DNA from: Amphiura filiformis
Lineage: Eukaryota; Echinodermata; Ophiuroidea; Amphilepidida; Amphiuridae
Reading direction: 5' to 3'
Length of the DNA: 64,000 nt
NCBI RefSeq assembly: GCF_039555335.1
Contig: NC_092635.1
Span: forward strand, 50,488,052-50,552,051
Under the pieces are notes generated by a model. That model saw only the letters and a program-made list of their open reading frames with translations. It was not told where the DNA came from and ran no database searches. The position numbers and the translations under genes are program-made. Shown piece after piece: positions 13,601 to 22,830 of this stretch. Each line of letters starts with the position of its first letter. Within the stretch, counting starts at the first letter, position 1.

Positions 13601-16600
13601 ATGGTGATGAATCTGGATGACACAGATGGAACCGTGGGGAGATATCCTAAACTTATACATGTAAGTTTCTTTAAAGGGGCATTTTGTGATCCACAGCATT
13701 ATTCCCCCTCCCCCACTTTTCTAAAAACTAAAAAAAATGAGATTTTTATACCACTGGAAACCTCTGGCTACATAATGTTTATGTACAAAGTATTTCTTGC
13801 AGATTAATTCTTTTGGCAAAAAATTTGTTAAATAAAATTTGAATTATGTTCTGGTACACAAAAACGAAATTACAATGCATTGCCTATGGAGTAGTGTAAT
13901 ACACATAATCATGCATAACTCGCAAACGCAATTGGGATTAAGATGTCTACTGAAAATAGATGTCTACTGAAAATGTCATAAAAAGAGGATGCTAGGATCA
14001 CAAAATTTTCCTTTAATAGTAAAAGGTCCTTTTTCAGATGATAAACTGATACTCACTCCGAAATATTTCAATTCCGGTCAGGAATCTTGTTCACTATGGT
14101 TTGGTGGGTTTCTTTAAGCACCGGTAACACTAGTCGGTTTTTGATGATGTCACCAAACTTCCTTGTTGCTGATTATTTATGAGCTCATTATGAGTTGGCC
14201 ATCAATCTTATCCAGTCTGTAAGCCTGGTAAGCCCCCATCCGCAAATGTTATGCAAATGTAAAACATACTCTTGAGCCTGGGTCTAGTTCACTCATGCAG
14301 CCTGCAGAAGACAGGTGGTACTTCATTTCTGGGGTGCTGTGAATTCACAGACTCCTCTGAATTCAGAGATCCAGTCTGTGAAATCGCGTGCCCGGGTCTG
14401 TGATTTCGCATACTTTTCACTTGTTTCAATTTTGGTAGCAAATAAAATATTTGGCAGTCTGTTTGGTACATTAGATAGTTAACAAGCTTTTTTTGCTTCA
14501 AATTCATATGTGCAAATTAAAATTCTATCTGTGCAATTTTTTTAAGCAAAATGATGCAATAAAGCAGAAATATCCGAAAAACTTGCAACATAACTTTGTT
14601 CACTTTTTTTTTGAAGATATTATGTTGTTATAGCAAATAGGAAATGTTTAAACCACAACAATATGTGACATGATCTGCTCCATGGGGGCCAAAGGAGGCA
14701 TTTTTGAAAATTGAGTTACTATAATTATTACCTTGTAGTAACATAAGGCTATCATAAAAAATACTGAAAACACGAAAGGTCTAGCATACTTGGTTCTAAA
14801 GTTATGAGGTTTTGTGATGTGTATTTTCTTATGTATTTTCTTTTTTTTTACACTATATTTTTGCTTTTATCTCAGTTTCAAATTTGCCGCCTTTGGCCCC
14901 CATGAACCAGATCGTGTCACATATAAACAACAGCATGTAAGCACCTTGAAACAAAACTAGCTAAAAATGCAGTCAAAAGTTAGCAAGAGTATTTGAATTC
15001 ACAGACGGTCTGTGAATTCAGATGTGTCGTTGAATTCACAGCGCCCCCAAACTGACTTGCGAGTGGGTTCCAAAGAGGTTGTCAGGATACCTACCATTCA
15101 TGAATAATTCAAATTATAATTCATTCTTTCATTCAGGATATTCTGGGAAATGTTCAGATCATCAAGTGTGATTTAGCCACAGCTGAACCTATTCGAAATC
15201 AAAAGGGCCACTGCATCCCTCTTCGACCAGGTAAGGTGCTCTCAATTTTTCAATCTGTATGATTTATATGTATGTATATGCCTGTTATAAAACTGCTGAA
15301 ATCTGAATCAAAATTTCTGAATTTTCGATTTACATCACATAATGCTCGTTATTGCTAAAGATTGTGAAAATATCAAAGAATTCTGTCTACAAGCATATAG
15401 GTCTCTAAATGAGAGGGTTTTTTTGGTGAAAGAGACGAAAAGCAGGCACCCTCCACAAAAACATTGCAATAGATTGGTCTTACGACAATACATGCTTGTA
15501 CAGCTGCCTGTGTCAGTAATATAGTTGCTCAAACTCCAAATAGTGTTTTTGTGGAGGGTGTCTGCTTTTCATCTCTTGTCAAAAAGCCCCTCCATTTAAA
15601 GACCATTTCTGGTTGTAGATGGAATTCTAAACTGAGCTCAAAAAGAAACTTTTAATTTTTCACAACTTGTGAATCACAAGGTCATATCTTAAAATCCTGT
15701 CAATCAAAATGAAATAAAATTACACCCAGGATTATTTCAATACTCTACTCAAAACACATGTCAGTAACCAAGCAATTGTCCAACTGACACAACAGCAAAA
15801 AGCACTGACACGGAACAGCATCCTGGACCACTTTCACAGCCCAATATTTGGCACCCAGCACAGGAAATCTGGGAGAATGCATACAAGACCCTGGCACAGA
15901 TGATGAAACGGTGCTGCTTTTTTCTTTTCATACACTTTCTTCAAGAAACAGGTCTTGTTCCACTCTATTCCACTTCCTCTTTGGGAATTATCACATGTGC
16001 AAGGATTTTCTACTCATTCTCACAGATTTCTTTTGCTGGGTGCCAATTATTGGGCTGTGAATGTGGCGCAGGAAGCTGTTCCATGTCAGTGCATTTTGCT
16101 GTTGTGTCAGTTGGATAACTGCTTGGTTACTGACATGTGTTTAGAGTAGAGTATTGAAGTAAGCATGTGAGTAATTTTGGTTGATTTTGATGGACAGGAT
16201 TTTAAGATATGACCTTGTGAAAAATTATAAGTTTCCTTTTGAGCTCAGTTTATTGTGTATTTCCATGTCCACAGGTGAAACAGGACTCCTTGTTACCAAG
16301 ATAGATGAATTCTTCTCATTTGACGGTTACAAAGCATCTAAGGAAGTCAACGACAAGAAGATTATCAGAGACGTCATCAAGAAAGGTGACCAATATTTCA
16401 ACACCGGTGATTTGATGATGATTGACAACAATGGCTATGTGTATTTCTGTGATAGACTAGGAGATACATTCAGGTATGATATGATTTTTTTATTTATCCA
16501 TAGATTGATATAACAGCATGAACCTTTATGAATCTGCCGCCCTCATTCATCAACTATCTGGGTTGACAACTCAAAACTGATGAGTTAAAAAAGTGTTGGA

Positions 16601-17943
16601 CTTTATTTACCACCAGAATCTAGTGATCCGAGACTGCACAGCTGTGTCCTCATTGACCTTTTGACCATGTTTGTTATTCAAGACATTTTTGTAGAACAGC
16701 TTGCGCAATCATGTCACCACTAGGCAGCGCGCTATAGTGCACAATCGAAGTTGTGCAAGAATACGTGGTCCACTTTTGTTATTGAACACAACAGATCTGC
16801 AATTGTGTCACCAATAGGCAGTTGCGCTATGGTGCACAACACCGAAGTCACACAAGCATATCTTTTCATGAGTCTGACACAATATGAACGATACATTGTT
16901 CAGTCGTCACTACAAGCATAACACAAATACAGACGACAAAGTTTATTCTAAGGATCAAGGTCATTAAACCAAAGTAAAAACAACAACAACAGAATGTAGT
17001 GATATCAGACTGTTCTCCTTTAAATTTTACTTCTTTATTTTTTCTTTCGACTTCTCAGATGGAAGGGTGAAAATGTTGCCACAACAGAAGTTGCCGAGGA
17101 GCTCAACAAATTCCCAAGTATTCTTGACAGTAATGTCTATGGAGTGCAAGTACCTGGTAAGGCCTAAAAACAATTATTATTCATTTGCTGTGCTGACAAT
17201 TCATGCAAAATCAAGCCAATTTTGGGCACATTTCAGCCAACAGACCCCAAAGCCACTCCAATGGCTTGTCACTAGTAGCTTTAAGGTACAAAAAGTAAAG
17301 CCATGCAAGCAATGCTCACCTGCCGAAGTGCCCATCCCCTTTTTCCTTGGCGATTGGGCCAGACTCCCCTCAGTAAACTTGTTGTGAGGAGTTCACCACT
17401 CCTCCTGCACAACCAACAAGTCTTTTCTACCATATTATGATGGTGCACGTTTATACACCTGAGTGGAGAGAGGCAATAAGAGATGAAGAGCCTTATCTAT
17501 GGGAACAGCACAATAGCAACACCACCAGGACTCGAACCTGCAACCTTCCGATTATGAGTCTGAGCCCCTACTAGTCCACCATGCCCAAGTGGAATATTGT
17601 GCTAATTTAATCTTTTATGCTAATTTTCTCTTCAGGTCAAGATGGCCGTGCAGGAATGGCAGCCATCACATTGAGAGAAGGATCCAATCTTGATCTGCGG
17701 CATCTTTTCAAACACGTCAAGGAGAACCTACCTTTGTATGCATGTCCAAAGTTTCTTCGTATTCTACCACAACTTGTTATCACCAGCACATTCAAGCACA
17801 AGAAAACCGACTTAGTCAAGGAAGGGTTTGATCCCACAGTAGTATCAGACTCGTTGTATTTTATGGATGTTGGTGAGGAGACCTACGTCCCTTTGGACCA
17901 GCAGGTGTTTAAAAACATTGTGATTGGTAAAGCTAAATTGTGA
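1186..17943 (+). CDS. SLC27A2-like: Very-long-chain acyl-CoA synthetase / long-chain fatty acid transport protein (SLC27A2/6-like), 9 exons
   Basis: Activates long- and very-long-chain fatty acids to acyl-CoA (ATP to AMP + PPi) and aids their uptake; family members sit in ER, peroxisome or plasma membrane. Exons: 1186-1669, 4065-4274, 6696-6854, 12406-12530, 13460-13660, 15137-15230, 16275-16473, 17059-17156, 17636-17943. All have GT/AG borders and the phases join to 625 codons; human SLC27A2 has about 620. Residues 7-25 form a membrane anchor. The AMP-binding motif TSGTTGLPKA (227-236) crosses intron 2. The family signature YAATEGN is at 366-372. TGDL and the [16 protein letters not shown] motif (487 onward) mark the hinge and C-terminal lobe. 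The protein ends AKL, a PTS1-type tripeptide; vertebrate SLC27A2 ends LKL. The GTG codon at 1171 is in frame, but the ATG at 1186 is the natural start. SLC27A2 and SLC27A6 cannot be separated with confidence. Confidence 0.93.
2095..3117 (+). mobile_element. Internally deleted mariner/Tc1 element with transposase remnant
   Basis: Element of 1023 bp flanked by TA at 2093-2094 and 3118-3119, with about 200-bp terminal inverted repeats beginning CAGGGTGTCCCAAAAA. At 2299-2387 one frame reads [20 protein letters not shown], continuing TPLDFF, the hallmark near the last catalytic aspartate of mariner-type transposases. [12 protein letters not shown] follows near 2475-2520 in another frame. The rest of the transposase is missing, so it cannot act alone. 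Confidence 0.85.
3320..3640. repeat. C-rich degenerate short repeat
   Basis: Several copies of a CCCCCTTTTGGCTTGCCAAAA-like unit form a degenerate tandem stretch in intron 1. Small open frames here are proline-rich by composition and not coding. The part at 3511-3560 repeats promoter-proximal sequence from 961-1026. Confidence 0.5.
3640..3860. repeat. Interspersed repeat, inverted copy at 23510-23670
   Basis: The stretch from the 'aaaaccaggaacaagt' block to the 'gataccttgat' block is matched in reverse complement at 23510-23670. No open frame or clear termini. Confidence 0.55.
4065..4274 (+). CDS. Acyl-CoA synthetase exon 2
   Basis: Acceptor ATATTCCAG|AATAC and donor ACAG|GTGAGC, phase 1 at both ends. 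Covers residues 162-232 with AEPIPSDIR and ends inside the P-loop YTSGTTG. Confidence 0.9.
4620..4815 (+). mobile_element. Partial hAT-type MITE (GGCGTAGAT family)
   Basis: Similar in the same orientation to the complete copy at 48752-49063, sharing the blocks 'gtagatttctttttg', 'ggatggggttgga', 'cttgaagtatagtga' and 'atggtacaaatg'. Neither terminus nor a target duplication is recognisable. Confidence 0.6.
5200..5259 (-). repeat. tRNA-like SINE fragment
   Basis: On the - strand, TCAGGTTCAAATCCTGA forms a T-arm with a B-box match (GTTCAAATC), preceded by a tRNA-like stretch. The sequence is interrupted by the hAT element at 5260-5626. No credible complete tRNA fold. Confidence 0.4.
5260..5626. 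mobile_element. Non-autonomous hAT-type element with 8-bp target duplication
   Basis: Termini CAGCCCTCGAATTAA and TTAATTCGAGGGCTG are perfect inverted repeats. Flanks GTTTTGCT at 5252-5259 and 5627-5634 are an exact 8-bp duplication, as hAT elements make. The interior holds degenerate GGGC(A/G)CGGCAAC-like repeats and no transposase. Confidence 0.85.
6174..6560 (+). repeat. tRNA-derived SINE
   Basis: The head GGGAGAGCATGGCACAGTTA carries an A-box-like TGGCACAGTTA, and GTTCGATTC at 6226-6234 matches the pol III B box. A body follows with the conserved-looking GGACGTTAAGCCGTCGGTCC stretch (about 6397-6416). The SINE ends about 135 bp before exon 3. Confidence 0.7.
6696..6854 (+). CDS. Acyl-CoA synthetase exon 3
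   Basis: Acceptor CATACAG|GTCTT completes the P-loop with [12 protein letters not shown]. Residues to 285 include [15 protein letters not shown]. Donor GTCG|GTGAGT, phase 1. Confidence 0.9.
6899..10818. mobile_element. Large foldback element, 3.9 kb, split by a LINE
   Basis: Outer arms of more than 500 bp (6899-7440 and 10290-10818) are inverted copies. The ends read TGAGTCAGTCCATG and CATGGACTGACCCA. Inside, a unit of about 350 bp (beginning near 'gatcactaattatatt' and ending near 'cttttgcat') occurs twice forward (about 7331-7454 plus 8443-8680, and 8680-9045) and three times inverted (about 9310-9660, 9660-10015, 10015-10370) around a centre at 9050-9310. The element fills most of intron 3 of the acyl-CoA synthetase gene. 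No transposase is visible. Confidence 0.8.
7455..8442 (+). pseudogene. 5'-truncated LINE (CR1/L2-like), reverse transcriptase C-terminal part
   Basis: The frame from about 7455 encodes the end of a non-LTR reverse transcriptase ([60 protein letters not shown]). A TAG at 8151-8153 interrupts it, and the same frame then continues through [17 protein letters not shown] to TGA at 8277-8279. A 3' tail of ATT repeats ends near 8441. It is inserted into a subunit of the surrounding foldback between GCGCTT and AAAATC; the uninterrupted junction can be read near 8806-8816. Confidence 0.88.
10925..11262. repeat. Degenerate tandem repeat, about four units
   Basis: A unit like 'gccagtcttataaagtgtcacatat..gaaccagtgtaacaataaaatcttgaagctg' recurs at about 10930, 10980, 11110 and 11215 with variable spacers. 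Non-coding, within intron 3. Confidence 0.65.
11271..12325. mobile_element. MITE with CCCTGTGGAAGAT hairpins, split by a LINE
   Basis: The left piece (11271-11397) and right piece (12184-12325) are inverted relatives. Each holds a hairpin CCTGTGGAAGA..TCTTCCACAGGGG, and the ends read GGGCTGTTCC and GGAATAGCCC. A related single hairpin is at 57888-57955. The LINE at 11398-12183 separates the halves. Confidence 0.65.
11398..12183 (-). pseudogene. 5'-truncated LINE (jockey/CR1-like), reverse transcriptase C-terminal part
   Basis: The - strand frame 12160-11552 encodes the last third of a non-LTR reverse transcriptase protein ([65 protein letters not shown]). It is intact for 202 codons but lacks the catalytic YADD region. 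The 3' tail on the - strand is a GAA repeat (11398-11415), as expected for target-primed insertion. Confidence 0.85.
12406..12530 (+). CDS. Acyl-CoA synthetase exon 4
   Basis: Acceptor TATGAAG|GTTGTTC and donor CCAGCG|GTAAGA; phase 1 in, phase 0 out. Residues 286-326 include [12 protein letters not shown] and [16 protein letters not shown], a conserved FATP stretch. It is preceded by a 5.55-kb intron filled with transposons. Confidence 0.9.
12727..13124. mobile_element. TA-flanked MITE (CGTATTGTTTGTAATAA termini)
   Basis: Inverted ends CGTATTGTTTGTAATAA and TTATTACAAACAATACG, with TA on both outer sides (12725-12726, 13125-13126). Length 398 bp, mariner-type by target site. It makes up much of intron 4. 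Confidence 0.75.
13460..13660 (+). CDS. Acyl-CoA synthetase exon 5
   Basis: Phase 0 at both ends, 67 codons (327-393). Carries [11 protein letters not shown] and the EFYAATEGN signature used for substrate and adenylate binding. The donor ACAT|GTAAGT lies only 10 bp before a TTAA-flanked MITE. Confidence 0.92.
13675..14012. mobile_element. TTAA-flanked MITE, family A (complete copy)
   Basis: Left end AGGGGCATTTTGTGATCC follows TTAA at 13671-13674; the right end precedes TTAA at 14013-14016. It begins 14 bp inside intron 5, directly after the donor of exon 5. Confidence 0.8.
14320..15050. repeat. Palindromic CTGTGAATTCACAG-type repeat region
   Basis: Palindromes built on GAATTCACAG occur at 14335-14400 and again, inverted, at 14993-15045. 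They enclose the MITE at 14665-14920. Borders are unclear. Confidence 0.4.
14665..14920. mobile_element. MITE with GTGACA(C/T)GATCTG termini
   Basis: About 40-bp inverted ends: GTGACATGATCTGCTCCATG and its partner ending CAGATCGTGTCAC. A related copy is at 23671-23887. Confidence 0.75.
15137..15230 (+). CDS. Acyl-CoA synthetase exon 6
   Basis: Acceptor CATTCAG|GATATT and donor ACCAG|GTAAGG; phase 0 in, phase 1 out. Residues 394-424: [19 protein letters not shown] and the start of the conserved PGE-T-GLL turn. Confidence 0.9.
15400..15604. mobile_element. Hairpin MITE
   Basis: Arms from GGTCTCTAAATGAGAGGG (15400) and CCCCTCCATTTAAAGACC (to 15604). The inner block GCAGGCACCCTCCACAAAAA is mirrored near 15545. 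Non-coding, intron 6. Confidence 0.65.
15632..16248. mobile_element. Foldback element in intron 6
   Basis: Arms of about 240 bp: 15632-15880 and its inverse 16000-16248, with ends CTGAGCTCAAAAAGAAACT and inverse. The centre (15880-16000) is unpaired. It ends 26 bp from exon 7. Confidence 0.7.
16275..16473 (+). CDS. Acyl-CoA synthetase exon 7
   Basis: Acceptor TCCACAG|GTGAAA and donor CATTCAG|GTATGA; phase 1 in, phase 2 out. Residues 425-490 include [19 protein letters not shown] and [11 protein letters not shown] foldback element ends 26 bp upstream of the exon, so the acceptor region is nearly all that remains of the old intron end. Confidence 0.92.
16690..16865. repeat. Imperfect two-copy tandem repeat
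   Basis: Two units of roughly 110 bp share 'tgtcaccactaggcag.gcgctat.gtgcacaa' features (near 16712 and 16807). Non-coding, intron 7. Confidence 0.5.
17059..17156 (+). CDS. Acyl-CoA synthetase exon 8
   Basis: Acceptor TTCTCAG|ATGGAA and donor TACCTG|GTAAGG; phase 2 in, phase 1 out. Encodes [16 protein letters not shown], the most conserved motif of the C-terminal domain, then SNVYGVQVP. Confidence 0.92.
17380..17590 (-). repeat. tRNA-derived SINE
   Basis: On the - strand the head near 17590 reads GGCATGGTGGACTAGTAGGG (A-box-like), then AGGTTGCAGGTTCGAGTCC, whose GTTCGAGTC matches the B box. The body runs down to about 17380 in intron 8. Confidence 0.65.
17636..17943 (+). CDS. Acyl-CoA synthetase exon 9 (terminal)
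   Basis: Acceptor CTCTTCAG|GTCAAG. Residues 525-625 include [32 protein letters not shown] and [13 protein letters not shown], then the C-terminus KAKL and TGA at 17941-17943. Confidence 0.92.
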
Positions 17944-18356
17944 TTTTATGAAATAATTGTACGTTTTTGTGACAGCCTGTGTGTACATGTATGTACATGA
18001 TATTTTGATTTCAAATAATGCAACGACAATATCAAGGGTTAGGTACAGAAGATAAAACTGCTATATGTGACCATCCACCACGAAGTGGTAGTAAAGTCGG
18101 CTCTAGATCATTTTCTGTTTATTGCAGATTTTTAAAGAATTCACTTTCAGCTTAAAAATGACACCTCAACCAGCATCATCGGACATCTGGAAGTGAAGTT
18201 ATGGTTCATCAAAGGTCAAATTCCTACTATATTTTACATAGAAATCCATACTGTTTTTGATTGTATCTCAAAATGGAAAATGCCGACTTTACGACCAGTT
18301 TGTGGTGGATGGGCATATATGTGTATATCATCATTGGGCCCAGTAGAGTACCCAGT
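17944..18356. other. 3' flank of acyl-CoA synthetase gene
   Basis: Presumed 3' UTR and flank of the + strand gene. No canonical AATAAA was recognised. The pair 'ccatccaccacgaagtggta' (near 18070) and 'accagtttgtggtggatggg' (near 18296) could mark a small inverted-repeat element. Confidence 0.3.
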
Positions 18357-21262
18357 AGCTTAGGTAAAGCGTCCAAACAAAACCCTAATGTATAAGGGAA
18401 ATCCTGAAGTCAAATCCCTAATGCATTGGAAACATGGAAAAGAATCTTTGGGGGTTTGAAAATAAGTTTTTGCACTATGACTTGATACAAATCCTTAACA
18501 CATTTGCGGATTTGACCAAAGAATCTGTTATCGAACCAGTAATTACCATTTGAGAGTTTCTTTCTAGAAAAATACAGCACTTATGTTTTTGAAATAAAAA
18601 AATATCCTGTTTTGCCAAATGAAATATAGCTAAATCCAAATCTTTTAGTGAGTTATAACTGTCAATGAAAGTCAAATTTAAATTTGAGGGAAAATGAGCC
18701 AAAAACATGCTCTTACATTTGTAGTCATAAAATTCTAAGACTTGACACAAGTCTAAGACTTGACACAAGTCTAAGCATTCTAAATCTTGAGTATAGGTTA
18801 AGAGTTAGCTCGAAATTATAATATTTTATGATTTTGATAATTGCTTATGAAAAGATTAGAAAATATGGTTTTGAAGGTTCATTATATCAAATCCAGTAGT
18901 AAAAGATGGTATATTTACTCACGTATTCAGTGACGTTTCTATGATAATCTATCATCTTCTTCAGACTGGCAACCCATACCACTGCTCACTGTCCTTTTGG
19001 CGAACGCCATAGGGGCGTGGTGATGAGTTGGTCAAAGATGTTATGTAACTTGTAGGCCCCCTCGTCTTTATTGAGAATATTGTCACCTCTCCTCCTAATC
19101 CAGATAGCTTCCTTAAGCCATCTAGTAGTTTTGTCCGACTCTCTGTCTATAACTTTTGCCTGATCCCATTCAATGTTGTGGTTGGTGCCCACCACATGGT
19201 CGGTGATAGCAGATTTGTGTTGATCCGCGATGGAGGATTTGCGAGTCGCCCTGGTGTATTGCTTAAGTTCAAACTTTTGCACCTCCTTTTGATGTTCCTG
19301 GAGTCTTACACCAAATGAGCGTCCCGTTTCACCAATGTATGATTTAGGGCAATCCGCACATGGGATTTCGTAAACTGCTTCAGCTTTTTGAAGGGGTCTA
19401 ATTTGTCCTTTGGGTGGACTAACATATTGCGTAATGTTCTATGTGGTTTGCTGGCTGTTGAGAAACCATGTTTCCGAAAAACACGTGATACGCGTTCTGT
19501 AAGTCCCGCAACATAAGGGACCACAACAAGGCCTTTGGACTTATCAGCTTCGTTGGTCTTGGTGGTTTTCTTAGGTTTTGGATTCTTTTTGTCATGTTTG
19601 ACTTTTTTCACAGCCCAGTCGGGGTAGCCACACATTGACAAGGCTTTGTGGATATGTTGCTCTTCACGCGCTTTGTCATCCTCCTCTGTGACAATGGTAT
19701 CACTTCTATCTAACAAGGTCCTGATAACACCAAGTTTCTGGTGGAGCGGGTGATGGGAAGTGAACTGTAGATACTGGTCAGTATGAGTACTTTTCCTGTA
19801 AATGCAGAGTTTAACCGAACCGTCAGGTTTCCTTATTATGAGAGTGTCAAGAAAGGGTATTTTCCTTCGTTTTCCTGTTCATATGTAAATTTGATGCTGC
19901 TGGCGGGATCTGTCTTATTAAGATGATCAGTGAGATTGTCAACTTCACCCTTGCGAATAATTTCTAGGGCGTCATCGACGTATCTCTTCCACATCTTGCG
20001 GGACGGCAAGTTATGGGAGCTGTTGAAATGGCCTTTTTTCAAGCCATTCCATGAAGATGTTGCAGCCTATTGGACTCAGAGGGCTCCCCATAGCCATACC
20101 AAAACATTGGCGAAAGATCTGACCACCATAGCTGAAATATGCGACGGAAACTAAACTGAACTCTGTCAGATCTATTATATCATCGATGGTAAGCAGAGTT
20201 CTGTTTTTTAGATCTTTGTCCTGAGCGAGCCTCTCACGAATAATCTGGAGGGTAAGGTGAATAGGGGTGTTGGTGAATAGAGCAACAACGTCATGAGAGT
20301 TCAGAATCTCATCCTCCTCGATGGTGATATCTTTAAGATCATCGGCTAAGCTTTTGGAGTTAAGAACGTGATGTTCAGAGTTTCCAACTAAAGGGGCGAG
20401 AATGTCAGCAAGTGACTTGGCAACATTGTAACCGATCGACCCAGTGAAGTCAACTATAGGACGCAGAGGGGTCAGTGACAGTGGTATGGGTTGCCAGTCT
20501 GAAGAAGATGATAGATTATCATAGAAACGTCACTGAATACGTGAGTAAATATACCATCTTTTACTACTGGATTTGATATAATGAACCTTCAAAACCATTT
20601 TAACAACAATCCAGATGAACTTGTTCAAAGATTAGAAAATATGTTTTCCAAAAATTAGAATGCATAACTTGAAATTAGTCTTTGTACAAGTCTTTCAGCT
20701 TGATTGTCACAGCATTTGAAAAATGCCCTTAAAAATGCACATTTTTATTTCCAAAATTAATATTTGACTTTCATTGCCAGTTAGAACTAACTAAAGGATT
20801 AGGATTTAACTATATTTCATTTATCAAAACAGGATAATATTTTTTTAATCCAAAAAAATTAGCACTGTATTTTTCTGGAATATTGAGTAGGTTTACAGCT
20901 ACTTGATAACAATACCTCTAATTGGGATGTCTGGCCATATCAAGTGGCTATTACGTCTTATTACTTGAACTCAAATATCAACCTTAAACAGGAAGCCCCG
21001 CTTGACTAGTTCGCCACAGAAGAACTGACTTATGCCTCTTATTTTGATGACAGTCTGAAAAAAATTTACATGGATAAATTTCAACCTTGACTAATTCCCT
21101 TAGGAACTTGAACCAAAACTGGGGCTTCCACTTTAAGGATTCAAAGCCTTCCAGCCACCATCTATACCTGTATCAACCTACACAAGTTTTAAGGATTTCT
21201 TTTTAAGGATTTGCTAAGGGATATCTCTAATGCCTAAGGGATTTGTTTGGATGCCTCACCTT
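18357..21262. mobile_element. Foldback element whose loop contains a Penelope-like insertion
   Basis: The left arm (about 18357-18850) and right arm (about 20644-21262) are inverted copies. Outer ends share GC(A/G)TCCAAACAAA near 18368 and 21235-21250. Inner blocks match, e.g. CCTGTTTTG.(C/T)AAATGAAATATAG at 18608 and its inverse near 20815. Without the insert the arms would enclose only a short loop. Confidence 0.65.
18868..20626 (-). pseudogene. Penelope-like element: reverse transcriptase plus GIY-YIG endonuclease, decayed
   Basis: Read on the - strand, a reverse transcriptase begins abruptly near 20478 (TPLRPIVDFTGSIGYNVAKS), with QCFGMAMGSPLSPIGCNIFM and KMWKRYVDDALEII at its core. A lysine-rich linker follows. 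Then comes a GIY-YIG nuclease (YEIPCADCPKSYIGETGRSF, WLKEAIWIRRRGDNILNKDE) ending at a stop at 18986. One-base frameshifts near 20038, 19848 and 19384 break it. The 5' part of the RT is missing. About 117-bp inverted repeats bound it (18868-18984 and 20479-20595). The 17-bp direct repeat AAAGATTAGAAAATATG at 18851-18867 and 20627-20643 is its target duplication. RT plus GIY-YIG is diagnostic of Penelope-like elements. Confidence 0.92.
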
Positions 21263-21823
21263 ATACATAATACTGGGCAAATTATGTAGAGGGGCAGTAA
21301 AGTCCAGGGATGTAGCAAGGTGGGCAAATGTGGGACAGCTATCACAAATAATGTGGGGCGGTCAAGATACAAATATTTGCCCAAAGTGAAATAAAGATGT
21401 ATAGAAAAAGATAACAAACTTCTCAAAAAGTGGGGCAACCATAGCCTCCCCTGTCACCCCCCTTGCTAGGGCCCTGGTAAAAGTCTTCCTGTTGCTCTAG
21501 TCCAAAAATGACTTTACCAGGACTGAAAAACTCTAAAGTTTACACCATTTTGCTCAACGGTAAATTTGTATGTTATAGACCACAAAGAAGGTGCATACTG
21601 TAATTTGGGTTGAATTTATGCATTGTAAATCAATCAGGCTTGACCAATAAGAATCATCAGGGAAGGGTGGGGGAACTATGTCTCTGTCCCCTGCCATGAT
21701 AGGCTACCATCTTTTAAAAGTTGTTGCATAACTGTACAAGAAACATTAGAACTACATTGTGACTGAATTATTCCTAATTGGTATGTAGCCATTAAATTTG
21801 GAACCTGTTCAAGTCAATATTCC

Positions 21824-21912
21824 AGCAGGGTGTTACCGCCTGGAATTGAACCACAGACCTCGTACACCAAAGGTGAGTACCCCTAACCTTTAGGCTACAC
21901 TCTCTTACAGTC
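21824..21912 (-). repeat. tRNA-like SINE head
   Basis: On the - strand TAGCCTAAAGG is a perfect A-box consensus, and GTTCAATTC (21843-21851) matches the B box at tRNA-like spacing. No CCA end or clear cloverleaf, so a SINE is likelier than a tRNA gene. Confidence 0.5.
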
Positions 21913-22830
21913 TTTAATTATTTTTAAAATGTTATTGTAATTTGCGTCTTAAGATTTTAAGTGATATACTGTTAAATGAATATAAATATAAAGAAGCTAT
22001 GTCTTATAGTTCTAATATTTTGATAACATGTTAATCCCATGAGCATCACTGCTATCTTACAGAGCTGCTGATTGGTTAATGACATGATATAATGATCTGA
22101 GTAACCAACCAATATAAAGCTTTTAGATTGGTTAGCAATTTTAATCATCCCCAATAAGCCCTACTAACTATTCTAACCATATCTCTGATTGGCTCAATCC
22201 ATGATATAGACTATGCCATAGTCGATTTTTGATAAATAAAAATGTTATTAATCATGATTGAACGCATTCAGTTGAACTCGAAATTATACTGATATTTATT
22301 ACATCAAAATACTAGTATAAAATGGTTATGAAAAGTTTATATAATTATATTTGTGACAGTAAAAGTAAAGTATAGGCCCTACGTAGGCCTATAGCTTATA
22401 TTATTGAAAGCAACATATCATAATGGCATTTATAATGACACTTCAATACTGAACAATTCTAATTTTAGAATCTGCCAGTTTATTATCCGAAAAACCGACT
22501 ATGGACTTTCACTTTTAAGCAGAACTTTACCCCGGGACTCACACACTGTCAATCATACTTGTTTATCAATAAAATCTAACCACAAGACTAAGCATGGTGG
22601 TACAACACTGGCGCTAGATGCATACGTTCATCCACCAGCACAAAAGCGCCGCATTCCCTAGATAGTTGTGTACCATGTATAGTTATAATGGTACCAGTAC
22701 GCGTCGGGAGGATTTAAACAATAACGAGATCTGGGCGACCAATCACAAGCCAGATTCATTTTTAAAGATGCATTACATCATAACCAATTTTAGTTAGGCC
22801 AGAAATTGGCCTAACTCTCAAGGCAAAGTC
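21913..22830. other. No gene recognised
   Basis: AT-rich intergenic sequence. No frame here shows family similarity or splice structure. A TAGGCCTA motif is at 22384. Confidence 0.5.

Noticed and set aside
21824-21912. tRNA gene
   Set aside because: Good A and B boxes but no convincing acceptor stem or anticodon arm; a SINE head is more likely.
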